Part shown: positions 14,715-24,120 of the stretch, in pieces
Position numbering within the stretch: the first letter of the stretch is position 1
How the letters are laid out: every line of letters starts with the position of its first letter
From: Weimeria sp002480925
GTDB lineage: Bacteria; Bacillota; Clostridia; Lachnospirales; Lachnospiraceae
Reading direction: 5' to 3'
Length of the DNA: 64,000 bases
Assembly: GCF_052064335.1 (NCBI RefSeq)
Contig: NZ_JBQHVU010000002.1
Coordinates: 62,001 to 126,000, forward strand
The notes under the pieces: model-generated
Seen by the model: the letters and a program-made list of their open reading frames with translations, nothing else
The model's database searches: none
What the model was told of the DNA's origin: nothing
Position numbers and translations under genes: made by a program

Positions 14715-17357
14715 ATGGCAAAGAAGTGGGTCTACAAGTTTGAAGAAGGCGGAGCAGATATGCGTAATCTTCTCGGCGGAAAAGGTTGTAACCTTGCTGA
14801 GATGACTCATTACCTGCATATGCCTATTCCACACGGCTTCACAATCACAACAGAAGCATGTACAGAGTACTACAATAACGGAAAGGGCCTTACAAAGGAG
14901 ATCACAGATCAGATCGAGGAGAACCTTAAGTGGCTCGAGGAAGTAAACGGAAAGAAATTCGGTGACCCGGAGGATCCGCTTCTTGTGTCAGTTCGTTCAG
15001 GTGCCCGCGCATCAATGCCGGGAATGATGGATACCATCTTAAACCTCGGACTTAATGACGTCGCAGTCGAGGGCTTCGCAAAGAAGACTGGAAACCCTAG
15101 ATTTGCCTATGATTCATATCGTCGTTTCATCCAGATGTATTCAGACGTAGTAATGGAGGTTTCCAAGTCTCTTTTCGAGAAGGAAATCGACGACGTAAAG
15201 GCTAAGAAGGGCATCAAGTATGATGTCGAGATGGATGTAGATGACTTAAAGGAGCTCGTAAAGAGATTCAAGAAGATCTACAAGGATGCTCTTGGAAAGG
15301 ACTTCCCTCAGGAGCCACAGGATCAGCTGATGGGAGCCATCCTCGCAGTATTCCGTTCATGGGATAATCCACGTGCCATCGTTTACCGTCGTATGAACGA
15401 CATCCCTGGAGACTGGGGAACAGCTGTAAACGTTCAGACCATGGTATTCGGAAACAAGGGTAACACATCAGGTACAGGCGTTGCATTTACACGTGACCCG
15501 GCTACAGGAGAGAAGGGAATTTTCGGTGAGTACCTCCTCAATGCACAGGGTGAGGACGTTGTTGCAGGTGTACGTACACCTCAGCCTATCTCTACTCTTG
15601 CAGATGCAATGCCAGACGTATACAAGCAGTTCATGGAGCTTGCTACAGGCCTTGAGAACCATTTCCACGACATGCAGGATATGGAGTTCACTATCGAGGA
15701 AGGAAAGCTTTACTTCCTTCAGACCCGTAATGGTAAGAGAACTGCTCAGGCAGCTATAAAGATCGCATGTGACCTCGTAGATGAGGGACAGATCGATGAG
15801 AAGACAGCAGTTACACGTATCGAGGCAAAGAGCCTTGACCAGCTGCTTCACCCTGTATTCGATCCAGCAGCCTTAAAGAGCGCAAAGAAGATCGGCGCAG
15901 CTCTTCCTGCATCACCAGGTGCCGCAGCAGGTAAGGTAGTATTTACTGCTGAGGAGGCAAAGGCATTAGGAAAGGGAGGCAAGGGAGAGAGAGTCATCCT
16001 TGTCCGTCTTGAGACCTCACCTGAGGATATCGAGGGAATGAACGCTGCTCAGGGTATCCTTACAGTACGTGGAGGAATGACAAGCCACGCAGCCGTTGTT
16101 GCACGTGGAATGGGAACCTGCTGCGTATCAGGATGCTCAGATATCACAAATATCGATGAGGAAAAGAAGGAGTTTACACTCGCAGGAATTACTTTCCATG
16201 AGGGAGACTACATCTCACTCGATGGTTCTACAGGAAACATTTACCAGGGTGATGTAGCTACTAAGGAAGCTTCAGTAGCAGGAGACTTCGCTCGTGTAAT
16301 GGGATGGGCTGATAAATACAGAACACTTAAGGTTCGTACAAATGCAGATACCCCTCGTGATGCGAAGAAGGCTCGTGAGCTTGGAGCTCAGGGAATCGGC
16401 CTTTGCCGTACAGAGCATATGTTCTTCAGTGGCAACAGGATTGATGCATTCCGTGAGATGATCTGCTCAGACACAGTAGAAGAGAGAAAGGCCGCTCTTG
16501 CAAAGATCGAGCCATATCAGGAGGACGACTTCAAGCAGCTCTATGAGGCAATGGAAGGCGACCCTGTTACAATCAGATTCCTTGACCCACCTCTTCATGA
16601 GTTCGTTCCTCAGACAGAGGAGGATATCAAGAAGCTTGCTGATTCTCAGGGCAAGAGTGTTCAGCAGATCAAGGACATCATCGCAGGACTCAAGGAGTTC
16701 AACCCTATGATGGGTCACAGAGGATGCCGTCTTGCTGTTACATATCCTGAGATTGCAGAGATGCAGACCACAGCAGTTATAAAGGCAGCTCTGTCTGTAA
16801 AGAAGGCTCATCCGGACTGGAACCTTGTTCCTGAGATCATGATCCCGCTCGTATGTGAGGAGAAGGAGCTTAAGTTCGTAAAGAAGACTGTCACAGATAC
16901 AGCTGACAAGCTTATCGCAGAGGCAGGATCTGATATGAAGTATGAGGTAGGAACCATGATCGAGATCCCAAGAGCTGCTCTTACAGCTGATGAGATCGCA
17001 AAGGATGCTGAGTTCTTCTGCTTCGGAACCAATGACCTTACCCAGATGACATTCGGATTCTCCCGTGATGATGCTGGTAAGTTCCTTGATTCTTACTATG
17101 AGAACAAGATCTTCGAGTCAGATCCGTTCGCTCGTCTTGATACAGACGGTGTAGGCAAGCTGATGAAGTTCGCAGTAGATAATGGTAAGAAGGTTCGCCC
17201 TTCACTCCATTGCGGAATCTGCGGAGAGCACGGTGGAGATCCTTCATCCATCGAGTTCTGCAATGAGATCGGACTTGACTATGTTTCATGCAGCCCGTTC
17301 CGTGTACCTATTGCTCGTCTTGCAGCAGCACAGGCAGCAATCACTCAGGCTAAATAA
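14715..17357 (+). CDS. ppdK: Pyruvate, phosphate dikinase
   Basis: The 880-residue protein is full length for the family. It catalyses pyruvate + ATP + phosphate to and from PEP + AMP + pyrophosphate, acting in glycolysis/gluconeogenesis of anaerobes. Visible are the N-terminal ATP-grasp domain (KFEEGGADMRNLLGGKGCNL at residues 9-28), the central phospho-His domain GGMTSHAAVVARGMG (catalytic His at about residue 457) and the C-terminal PEP/pyruvate TIM barrel with GTNDLTQMTFGFSRDD and LHCGICGEHGGDP. The ribosome binding site is AGGAGG. The codons are the translation-optimised set (many CGT, GGT, GAG), consistent with high expression. It is monocistronic, with its own promoter and terminator. 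Confidence 0.97.
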   Translation: MAKKWVYKFEEGGADMRNLLGGKGCNLAEMTHYLHMPIPHGFTITTEACTEYYNNGKGLTKEITDQIEENLKWLEEVNGKKFGDPEDPLLVSVRSGARASMPGMMDTILNLGLNDVAVEGFAKKTGNPRFAYDSYRRFIQMYSDVVMEVSKSLFEKEIDDVKAKKGIKYDVEMDVDDLKELVKRFKKIYKDALGKDFPQEPQDQLMGAILAVFRSWDNPRAIVYRRMNDIPGDWGTAVNVQTMVFGNKGNTSGTGVAFTRDPATGEKGIFGEYLLNAQGEDVVAGVRTPQPISTLADAMPDVYKQFMELATGLENHFHDMQDMEFTIEEGKLYFLQTRNGKRTAQAAIKIACDLVDEGQIDEKTAVTRIEAKSLDQLLHPVFDPAALKSAKKIGAALPASPGAAAGKVVFTAEEAKALGKGGKGERVILVRLETSPEDIEGMNAAQGILTVRGGMTSHAAVVARGMGTCCVSGCSDITNIDEEKKEFTLAGITFHEGDYISLDGSTGNIYQGDVATKEASVAGDFARVMGWADKYRTLKVRTNADTPRDAKKARELGAQGIGLCRTEHMFFSGNRIDAFREMICSDTVEERKAALAKIEPYQEDDFKQLYEAMEGDPVTIRFLDPPLHEFVPQTEEDIKKLADSQGKSVQQIKDIIAGLKEFNPMMGHRGCRLAVTYPEIAEMQTTAVIKAALSVKKAHPDWNLVPEIMIPLVCEEKELKFVKKTVTDTADKLIAEAGSDMKYEVGTMIEIPRAALTADEIAKDAEFFCFGTNDLTQMTFGFSRDDAGKFLDSYYENKIFESDPFARLDTDGVGKLMKFAVDNGKKVRPSLHCGICGEHGGDPSSIEFCNEIGLDYVSCSPFRVPIARLAAAQAAITQAK

Positions 17358-17376
17358 AGGCAGGATTATAGAGGGG

Positions 17377-17410
17377 CTCTCCGGCAGCAAGGCTGCCGGG
17401 GAGTTTTTTT
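17377..17410 (+). terminator. ppdK terminator
   Basis: CTCTCCGGCAGC (17377-17388) pairs with GCTGCCGGGGAG (17392-17403) around a three-base loop, followed by seven T. Confidence 0.9.
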
Positions 17411-17416
17411 ATTGCA

Positions 17417-17465
17417 AGAAAGCCGTGGTAAGTATACTGACACGGCTTCTTTTTTTTGCTATAAT
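17417..17465 (+). promoter_or_regulatory. Second hairpin with T-run overlaid by the promoter of the ParB-like/BMP gene
   Basis: A hairpin with arms 17417-17427 and 17441-17450 (GCCGTG/CACGGC core) is followed by a T-run. Over it lies a promoter: CTGACA (17437-17442), 17 bases, TATAAT (17460-17465). New transcripts start after the hairpin while read-through from ppdK would pass through it. Confidence 0.6.
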
Positions 17466-17503
17466 TGAGACAGGTTTTTTAGCTGATCGGGAGGAAGAAG
17501 CCA

Positions 17504-19471
17504 ATGATAGATGATTACAACAGAGCCCTTAGGATTGGGCAGAGAACCTTCAGACGGGATGCATCATGGGGCAGATATCCATATCTGCCGGCCCTTGAGG
17601 ATATTGTCTTAACTCAGGATACCAGCGAAGAGCCGGTAGGCCTTATTGAGGTGCCGATTGAGAATATAAAGGGCACCAAGACCAAGGGCAGGACAGAGGC
17701 CTTTGCCAGCGATTTCATGCCGCTGCTTTCAGCCGGGTCTGAGTTCGCGACCAAGTGGTCCAAGCTTTATGATTCCGCAGTCGAGGAGGGCATAAGGGAG
17801 CCTATAAAGGCCTATGAGTACATGAGATCCTTTTATGTGCTCGAGGGTAATAAAAGAGTATCTGTTTCAGCCTTCTTAGGCATTGATACGGTACTTGCCG
17901 ATGTGATAAGGCTTGTGCCCAAAAGAAGCGAGGATACGGATAATAAGATATATTTCGAATTCCTGGATTTCTACAGAGTCTGTCCCCTCTATGATATTTC
18001 GTTTTCAAAGGAGGGCGGATACTTAAGGCTTGCCGGCTACTATAATCAGGACCTGAAAAACAAATGGCCTCAGGAGAAGATAGAGGATCTGAGGACAGAC
18101 TACAATTCCTTCCGCAAGGCCTTCAAGAAGGAGGGAGGAGACAGGCTTGATCTTACAACAGGCGATGCCTTCCTTGTATACCTGAGGTTCTATAGTACTG
18201 ACAAGAGCATTATAAGTCTGAATGAGAATGTGCTGATCAGCAGGATAAGAAAGCTCTGGGACGAGTTCCTTGTGACAAGTGATGATGATCCGGTCGAGCT
18301 TGTCGAGCATCCGGAGGAGGTAAAGAAGGACACCTCAGGAATGAATGCGATCGTCTCGCTCTTCACATCCAGACCGTCATATTCTGCTGACAAGCCGCTA
18401 AAGGTTGCCTTTTTCTATGAGAAACCGGCCAATGTATCGCAGTGGATATACGGACATGAGCTGGGGAGAAACTATGTCGAGGCTCATTACAAGGGAGTGG
18501 TCGTCACAAGGAAATATGATGACTGTGCAACCGATGAGATCCTGCGACAGAGAATAGACGAGGCGGCAGAGGATGGATTTCAGATGATGTTTACCGTATC
18601 TCCTGTTCAGATGAATGAAACTCTAAAGAGTGCAGTCCATTTCCCGGATATCAAGTTTTTCAACTGCTCGGTGAATCTGTCCCAGAGCGCAGTCCGCACC
18701 TATTATGGCAGGATGTATGAGGCCAAGTTCCTGATGGGATTTATAGCAGGTACAAGGAACAGGGGACACAGGATAGGCTATCTGGCCAACTATCCTATCT
18801 ACGGAGCCATAGCTGAGATAAATGCATTCGCCATAGGAGCCTCAATGGCCGATCCTGAGTCGGAGATCTATCTGGCCTGGTCCTCGGTAAAGGATTCTGA
18901 CTGGAGGGAATATTTCCATGATTGTGATACAGATCTGGCACTGGGACCTGATTTCATAAAGCCGGATGAGGCATCGAGGGAGTTCGGACTTTACAGGCTT
19001 ACAGATGACGGAAGCATAGAGAATCTGGCATTTCCTCTCTGGGACTGGGGCAAATACTATCAGCTTATAATAGATCAGGTGCTTGACGGGACCTGGGATG
19101 ACAATCCTGCCCAGGGGGCAAAGGCCTTGAACTACTGGTGGGGGATCTCATCACAGGTAATAGATGTGATCCTCTCGCCACATCTGCCCTACCAGACCTA
19201 CAAGCTTGTGGATATAATGAGACAGGCAATGCAGCGTGAGCTGTTAAATCCCTTCTACGGAGAGATCTGGGCTCAGGGTCACAGGAAGATAAAGGGCTTC
19301 GGGACACCGAAGATCTCCAATGAGGAGATACTTACCATGACCTGGCTTAATGATAATATTATCGGAAGTCTCCCGAAGGAGCATGATCTGGTACCGGAGG
19401 TCGAGAAGGCAGTTTCAGTGAGCGGAACACTGGAGACAGATGATTCATTGGGAAAGAAAGGCAGTAAATGA
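17504..19471 (+). CDS. ParB-like/BMP hybrid: cytosolic basic-membrane-protein-family binding domain with an N-terminal ParB-like domain
   Basis: The 655-residue protein has no signal peptide or lipobox, although residues about 300-560 (KVAFFYEKPANVSQWIYGHE onward, with GRMYEAKFLMGFIAG and AEINAFAIGA) clearly match the Bmp/Med family, normally secreted lipoproteins that bind nucleosides. Residues about 1-280 include YVLEGNKRVSVSAFLG, which resembles the ParB/sulfiredoxin nucleotide-binding motif. It overlaps the following phosphoesterase gene by four bases. A cytosolic nucleoside- or nucleotide-sensing or regulatory role is more plausible than transport. A GGGAGGAAG site precedes the ATG. Confidence 0.7.
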   Translation: MIDDYNRALRIGQRTFRRDASWGRYPYLPALEDIVLTQDTSEEPVGLIEVPIENIKGTKTKGRTEAFASDFMPLLSAGSEFATKWSKLYDSAVEEGIREPIKAYEYMRSFYVLEGNKRVSVSAFLGIDTVLADVIRLVPKRSEDTDNKIYFEFLDFYRVCPLYDISFSKEGGYLRLAGYYNQDLKNKWPQEKIEDLRTDYNSFRKAFKKEGGDRLDLTTGDAFLVYLRFYSTDKSIISLNENVLISRIRKLWDEFLVTSDDDPVELVEHPEEVKKDTSGMNAIVSLFTSRPSYSADKPLKVAFFYEKPANVSQWIYGHELGRNYVEAHYKGVVVTRKYDDCATDEILRQRIDEAAEDGFQMMFTVSPVQMNETLKSAVHFPDIKFFNCSVNLSQSAVRTYYGRMYEAKFLMGFIAGTRNRGHRIGYLANYPIYGAIAEINAFAIGASMADPESEIYLAWSSVKDSDWREYFHDCDTDLALGPDFIKPDEASREFGLYRLTDDGSIENLAFPLWDWGKYYQLIIDQVLDGTWDDNPAQGAKALNYWWGISSQVIDVILSPHLPYQTYKLVDIMRQAMQRELLNPFYGEIWAQGHRKIKGFGTPKISNEEILTMTWLNDNIIGSLPKEHDLVPEVEKAVSVSGTLETDDSLGKKGSK

Positions 19472-20151
19472 AGATACTCGCACTTGCAGATGTAGAGGAT
19501 AAGGCGCTGTGGGATTATTTCGACAAGGAAAGGATAAAGGATGTGGATCTGATCATATCCTGCGGGGATCTAAACCACAGCTATCTCGAATTTATAGAGA
19601 CCATGTCCAACTGTCCTCTGCTGTATGTGAGGGGGAATCATGACAGGGGATACAGCCAGAGGCCGCCTCAGGGCTGCGTAGATATAGATGACAGGATATA
19701 TGATTTTCACGGACTTCGTATCCTGGGGCTTGGAGGCAGCATGAGATATCATGAGGGTAGTGATATGTATACCGAGCAGGAGATGGCGAATCGGATCAGG
19801 AAGCTGAAGAGAGCCATAGCCCTAAGAAACGGCTTCGACATCTTAGTGACCCATGCGCCGGCGAAGGGATACGGAGATATGGACGATCTTCCGCATCATG
19901 GCTTTGAATGCTTCAACAGCCTGATCGACCAGTATCATCCCAAATACATGCTCCATGGGCATGTGCATAAGGATTACGGCCATTTTGAGCGCGTGAGGAT
20001 CCATGAAGCAGGGACTAAGATAATAAACTGCTACGACAGGACCTATGTGGATATCTCTGATCAGGATCATCCGGCAAGAGGCAGAACGGGTTCGCTCCTC
20101 TATGATCTCTATACAGGGATGGAAGACAGGCGAAAGAAAAAATATTATTGA
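19468..20151 (+). CDS. Calcineurin-like metallophosphoesterase
   Basis: The 227-residue protein shows the metallophosphoesterase motifs in order: D near residue 8 (ALADVED, a variant of the usual D-x-H), SCGDLNHSYLEF, YVRGNHDRGY (about 50-59), LVTHAPAKGYGDMDD and the C-terminal MLHGHVHKDYG. It should be a two-metal phosphodiesterase or phosphatase. The canonical first D-x-H reads D-V-E, one replaced metal ligand. It is translationally coupled (ATGA overlap) to the ParB-like/BMP gene, so the pair probably works together, possibly in nucleotide metabolism (inference). Confidence 0.85.
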   Translation: MKILALADVEDKALWDYFDKERIKDVDLIISCGDLNHSYLEFIETMSNCPLLYVRGNHDRGYSQRPPQGCVDIDDRIYDFHGLRILGLGGSMRYHEGSDMYTEQEMANRIRKLKRAIALRNGFDILVTHAPAKGYGDMDDLPHHGFECFNSLIDQYHPKYMLHGHVHKDYGHFERVRIHEAGTKIINCYDRTYVDISDQDHPARGRTGSLLYDLYTGMEDRRKKKYY

Positions 20152-20193
20152 TATATTTCTAAAAAAAGTTATATGGAAACCTTTTATCAGTAG

Positions 20194-20220
20194 TGTTAGT
20201 ATATAATGCGTATACTAACA
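20194..20220 (+). promoter_or_regulatory. Perfect inverted repeat over the -10 of malQ-glgP (operator candidate)
   Basis: TGTTAGTATA (20194-20203) and TATACTAACA (20211-20220) are exact reverse complements around seven bases. A perfect TATAAT (20202-20207) lies inside and the Shine-Dalgarno GGAGG begins at the next base. A repressor bound here would cover both promoter and leader; an mRNA hairpin is the alternative. Confidence 0.6.
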
Positions 20221-20236
20221 GGAGGTAATGACGACC

Positions 20237-23200
20237 ATGAGACAGCAGGAACTGAGCAGAGGCGCAGGAATTCTACTTCCGGTCAGCTCCTTACCGTCAC
20301 CATACGGTATAGGGACATTCGGGAAGAGCGCATATGACTTTGTGGATGATCTGGTAGCAGCAGGACAGTCTTACTGGCAGGTACTGCCTATAGGACCGAC
20401 AAGCTTCGGAGACAGTCCATATCAGGCCTTTTCAGCATTTGCAGGCAATCCATATTTTATAGATCTGGATATACTGGCTGATCAGGGACTTTTATCAAGG
20501 GATGAGCTTTCTTCGATAGACTGGGGCTCGAGTGATTCTGATATAGACTATGCCAAGCTTTATAATGAGAGATTTCGTATCTTAAAGAAGGCATATCTGG
20601 CTTTTCTTGGATCACCGGATCAGACTATAAAGGAACAGCGGACTGACTTTGACCAGTTCAAGAAGAGAGAGAGCGGCTGGCTTTCTGATTATTCTCTTTT
20701 CATGGCCTTAAAGGATAAGAACGATGGAAAGAGCTGGCAGGAATGGGATAAGGATATCAAGACCAGACAGCCAGAGGCGCTTGACTACTACAGAGGTCTT
20801 CTTGCAGAGCAGAGCGACTACTACAGCTTTATCCAGTTCGAGTTTTACAGACAGTGGACCGAGCTTAAGAGATATGCCAACGGTCATGGAATCAGTATAA
20901 TAGGAGATATTCCTATCTATGTGGCACTTGATTCGGCAGATGTATGGTGTAATCCGCTTGATTTCCAGCTTGATGGCGATCTAAAGCCTGTTGAGGTAGC
21001 CGGCTGTCCGCCAGATGCTTTCTCAGACTATGGACAGAAGTGGGGCAATCCTCTCTATAACTGGAAGAAGATGAAGCAGGACGGCTTCACATGGTGGAAG
21101 AAGAGGATGGGAGCCGCAGCAGGTCTCTATGATATAGTAAGGATCGATCATTTCCTCGGAGTCGTTAAATACTACTGTATTCCTGTTGATGGTGACCCGG
21201 TCGACGGACACTATGAGGAGGGACCGGGAAAGGATCTTACTGATGCCATAGATCAGGTCATGAACGGATCAAAGGTCATAGCAGAGGACTTAGGTGTCCA
21301 GATCGATGGAGTGAAGAAGCTTCTCTCACAGACAGGCTATCCCGGCATGAAGATCCTTGAGTTTGCCTTTGATGGCAACAGGAATAATGAATATCTGCCT
21401 CATATGTACGACAGGAACTGTGTGGTCTACAGCGGTACCCATGACAATGAGACCCTTGTCGGATATTTCAAGAGCCTTTCTCCTATGGGATATCAGTATC
21501 TGCTTGACTACACAGGCTCATCGGATCAGAAGGAACTGATCACGAATATCCTTAGAATGGCATATATGAGCGTGGCGGATACAGTAGTGATCCAGATGCA
21601 GGATATCCTTGAAAAGGATAACTCAGCAAGGATGAATCTTCCATCCACTATAGGTACTAACTGGAGATGGAGAATGAAGGCAGGAGAGTTTACTCAGGAC
21701 AAGATAAGGAAGCTGCGTAAACTCTCAGACACCTATGCAAGAAATGAGAACAGAAAGGTAAACAAGGAACAGATGGTAGAAGAAACCGCAAAGAAGCTTT
21801 TTGGAAGAGGAATAAGTCAGTGCACGAATGAGGAGCTCTATATCACCCTCCTTCATATTGTAAAGGATATGGCAGAGCAGAGGAAGTCCGATGCAGGAAA
21901 GAAGAAGGTATATTATATTTCCGCAGAGTTCCTTATTGGAAAGCTCCTCTCCAACAATATGTTAAACCTCGGCATCTTCGATCAGGTAAAGAAGGAGCTT
22001 CAGGACAATGGTAAGAGCATATATGATATTGAAGAGGTCGAGAATGAGCCTTCGTTAGGTAACGGCGGACTCGGTCGTCTTGCAGCCTGCTTCCTTGATT
22101 CAATGGCTTCTATCGGCATTCACGGAGACGGAGTCGGGATCAATTATCATCTTGGACTTTTTAAGCAGGAATTTGCCGGCAATCTCCAGAAGGAGACTCC
22201 TAACCCATGGATCACAAAGGATTCATGGCTTATAGACAGAAAGAAATATTTCGATGTAGAGTTCAGATACCATACAGTACATGCGCATATGTATGATATT
22301 CCTGTTACAGGATATGAGAACAGGACAAACGAGCTTCATCTGTTTGATATAGACTCTGTAGACGAGCATATCACTGAGGGAGATTCTATTTCCTTCAATA
22401 AGGACGATATAGAGAAGAACCTGACACTCTTCCTTTATCCTGATGATTCAGATGACAAGGGAAGGATGCTCCGTATCTATCAGGAGTACTTCATGGTAAG
22501 CGCCGGAGCCCAGCTCATCATAGAGGAGTGCCTCGGAAGGGGAAGCAATCTCCATGATCTCTATGACTATGCAGCTATCCAGATCAACGATACGCATCCG
22601 TCAATGGTGATCCCTGAGCTCATCAGACTTCTTGTCCTTCACGGAATAGATGTGGATGAGGCAGTAGACATTGTCACAAAGACATGTGCCTACACCAACC
22701 ATACCATTCTTGCAGAGGCTCTCGAGACCTGGAATTATGACTTCATGAATCAGGTTGTTCCGCAGCTTATGCCTATAATCGCTATCCTTGACGCCAAGGT
22801 AAAGAATACCTACAAGGATAAGTCAGTCTATATCATAGATGACAACAGAAATGTGCATATGGCCTTCATGGATATCCATTTCAGCCACAGTGTAAACGGA
22901 GTTGCCTATCTGCATACAGAGATCCTGAAGAACTCAGAGCTTAACAACTTCTACAGGATCTATCCTGACAAGTTCAATAACAAGACCAACGGCATCACCT
23001 TCAGGAGATGGCTTCTGGACTGCAACCCTGAGCTTTCAGACCTTATCGAGTCAAGGATTGGCTCAGGCTTCAAGAAGGATTCTATGGAGCTTAAGAAGCT
23101 TCTCGATTACAAGGATGATCCGGCAACCCTTGAGGCTCTCCGCTCGATCAAGGTACATAACAAAAAGAAGTTTGCAGACTTCATGAGAAAGACCCAGGGC

Positions 23201-24028
23201 ATAGAGCTCGACGGACATTCCATATTCGATGTACAGGTAAAGAGACTTCATGAGTACAAGAGACAGCAGCTCAATGTCCTTTCTCTTATCCATGAGTACT
23301 TCGAGATCAAGAAGGGAAATCTTCCGAAGAGACCTATCACAGCGATCTTCGGAGCAAAGGCTGCACCGGCCTATACTATAGCAAAGGATATAATCCATCT
23401 TATCCTTTGCATGCAGCAGATCACTAATAATGATCCTCAGGTAAGCCCTTACCTTAAGGTGGTAATGATAGAGAACTATAATGTGACAAAGGCATCCTGT
23501 GTGATCCCTGCAGCAGATATATCTGAGCAGATCTCCCTTGCCTCAAAGGAAGCGTCAGGAACCTCTAACATGAAGTTCATGCTTAACGGAGCCCTTACTA
23601 TAGGTACAATGGACGGAGCAAATGTCGAGATAGCAGATCTTGTAGGATCTGACAATATCTATACCTTCGGTGAGGATTCACAGACAGTAATAGACAGATA
23701 CGCAAGAGGCGACTACAATTCCAGAAGCTACTACGATAAGGATCCTGTTCTTAAGGAATGCGTGGACTTCATAGTTTCCGATACAGTAAGAAGCGTTGGC
23801 TGCGCAGAGAATCTCGAGAGACTCTACAATGAGCTTCTGAACAAGGACTGGTTCATGACCTTCCCTGATTTCGAGGATTATCTGAAGACCAGAAAGAGAA
23901 TGTGGGACGACTTCGAGGACAGAGATGTCTGGGCTAAGAAGTGCCTTATAAATATAGCAAACGCAGGTTTCTTCTCATCTGACCGTACTATAGATCAGTA
24001 TGACAAGGAGATCTGGCATTCAAGATAA
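20237..24028 (+). CDS. malQ-glgP: Fusion of 4-alpha-glucanotransferase and glycogen/maltodextrin phosphorylase
   Basis: One frame of about 1263 residues. Residues 1-495 are a GH77 amylomaltase: ILLPVSSLPSPYGIG at the N-terminus, catalytic region IVRIDHFLG, VIAEDLG and SGTHDNET. Residues about 503-1263 are a GT35 phosphorylase: YYISAEFLIGK, EPSLGNGGLGRLAACF, INDTHPSMVIPE and the pyridoxal-phosphate lysine in SGTSNMKFMLNG (about residue 1112). Together they disproportionate maltodextrins and release glucose-1-phosphate. The ATG at 20237 is preferred because GGAGG is 11 bases upstream; the ATG at 20228 is only two bases from it. The sugar ABC transporter downstream would supply the substrate. 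Confidence 0.93.
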   Translation: MRQQELSRGAGILLPVSSLPSPYGIGTFGKSAYDFVDDLVAAGQSYWQVLPIGPTSFGDSPYQAFSAFAGNPYFIDLDILADQGLLSRDELSSIDWGSSDSDIDYAKLYNERFRILKKAYLAFLGSPDQTIKEQRTDFDQFKKRESGWLSDYSLFMALKDKNDGKSWQEWDKDIKTRQPEALDYYRGLLAEQSDYYSFIQFEFYRQWTELKRYANGHGISIIGDIPIYVALDSADVWCNPLDFQLDGDLKPVEVAGCPPDAFSDYGQKWGNPLYNWKKMKQDGFTWWKKRMGAAAGLYDIVRIDHFLGVVKYYCIPVDGDPVDGHYEEGPGKDLTDAIDQVMNGSKVIAEDLGVQIDGVKKLLSQTGYPGMKILEFAFDGNRNNEYLPHMYDRNCVVYSGTHDNETLVGYFKSLSPMGYQYLLDYTGSSDQKELITNILRMAYMSVADTVVIQMQDILEKDNSARMNLPSTIGTNWRWRMKAGEFTQDKIRKLRKLSDTYARNENRKVNKEQMVEETAKKLFGRGISQCTNEELYITLLHIVKDMAEQRKSDAGKKKVYYISAEFLIGKLLSNNMLNLGIFDQVKKELQDNGKSIYDIEEVENEPSLGNGGLGRLAACFLDSMASIGIHGDGVGINYHLGLFKQEFAGNLQKETPNPWITKDSWLIDRKKYFDVEFRYHTVHAHMYDIPVTGYENRTNELHLFDIDSVDEHITEGDSISFNKDDIEKNLTLFLYPDDSDDKGRMLRIYQEYFMVSAGAQLIIEECLGRGSNLHDLYDYAAIQINDTHPSMVIPELIRLLVLHGIDVDEAVDIVTKTCAYTNHTILAEALETWNYDFMNQVVPQLMPIIAILDAKVKNTYKDKSVYIIDDNRNVHMAFMDIHFSHSVNGVAYLHTEILKNSELNNFYRIYPDKFNNKTNGITFRRWLLDCNPELSDLIESRIGSGFKKDSMELKKLLDYKDDPATLEALRSIKVHNKKKFADFMRKTQGIELDGHSIFDVQVKRLHEYKRQQLNVLSLIHEYFEIKKGNLPKRPITAIFGAKAAPAYTIAKDIIHLILCMQQITNNDPQVSPYLKVVMIENYNVTKASCVIPAADISEQISLASKEASGTSNMKFMLNGALTIGTMDGANVEIADLVGSDNIYTFGEDSQTVIDRYARGDYNSRSYYDKDPVLKECVDFIVSDTVRSVGCAENLERLYNELLNKDWFMTFPDFEDYLKTRKRMWDDFEDRDVWAKKCLINIANAGFFSSDRTIDQYDKEIWHSR

Positions 24029-24062
24029 ACTGATCAGTTGTCTACCGAGTGATATTTGTGTT

Positions 24063-24101
24063 AAAATAGGGATGTTGCCTTCGGGCAGCATTCCTATTTT
24101 T
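24063..24101 (+). terminator. Terminator of malQ-glgP
   Basis: A 17-base stem (24063-24079 with 24084-24100), UUCG loop and T-run. The probable promoter of the next gene (TTGTCT 24038-24043, 18 bases, TAAAAT 24062-24067) starts inside its left arm, so only read-through RNA can fold the hairpin. Confidence 0.85.
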
Positions 24102-24120
24102 GTACAGACAGGTGGAACCT

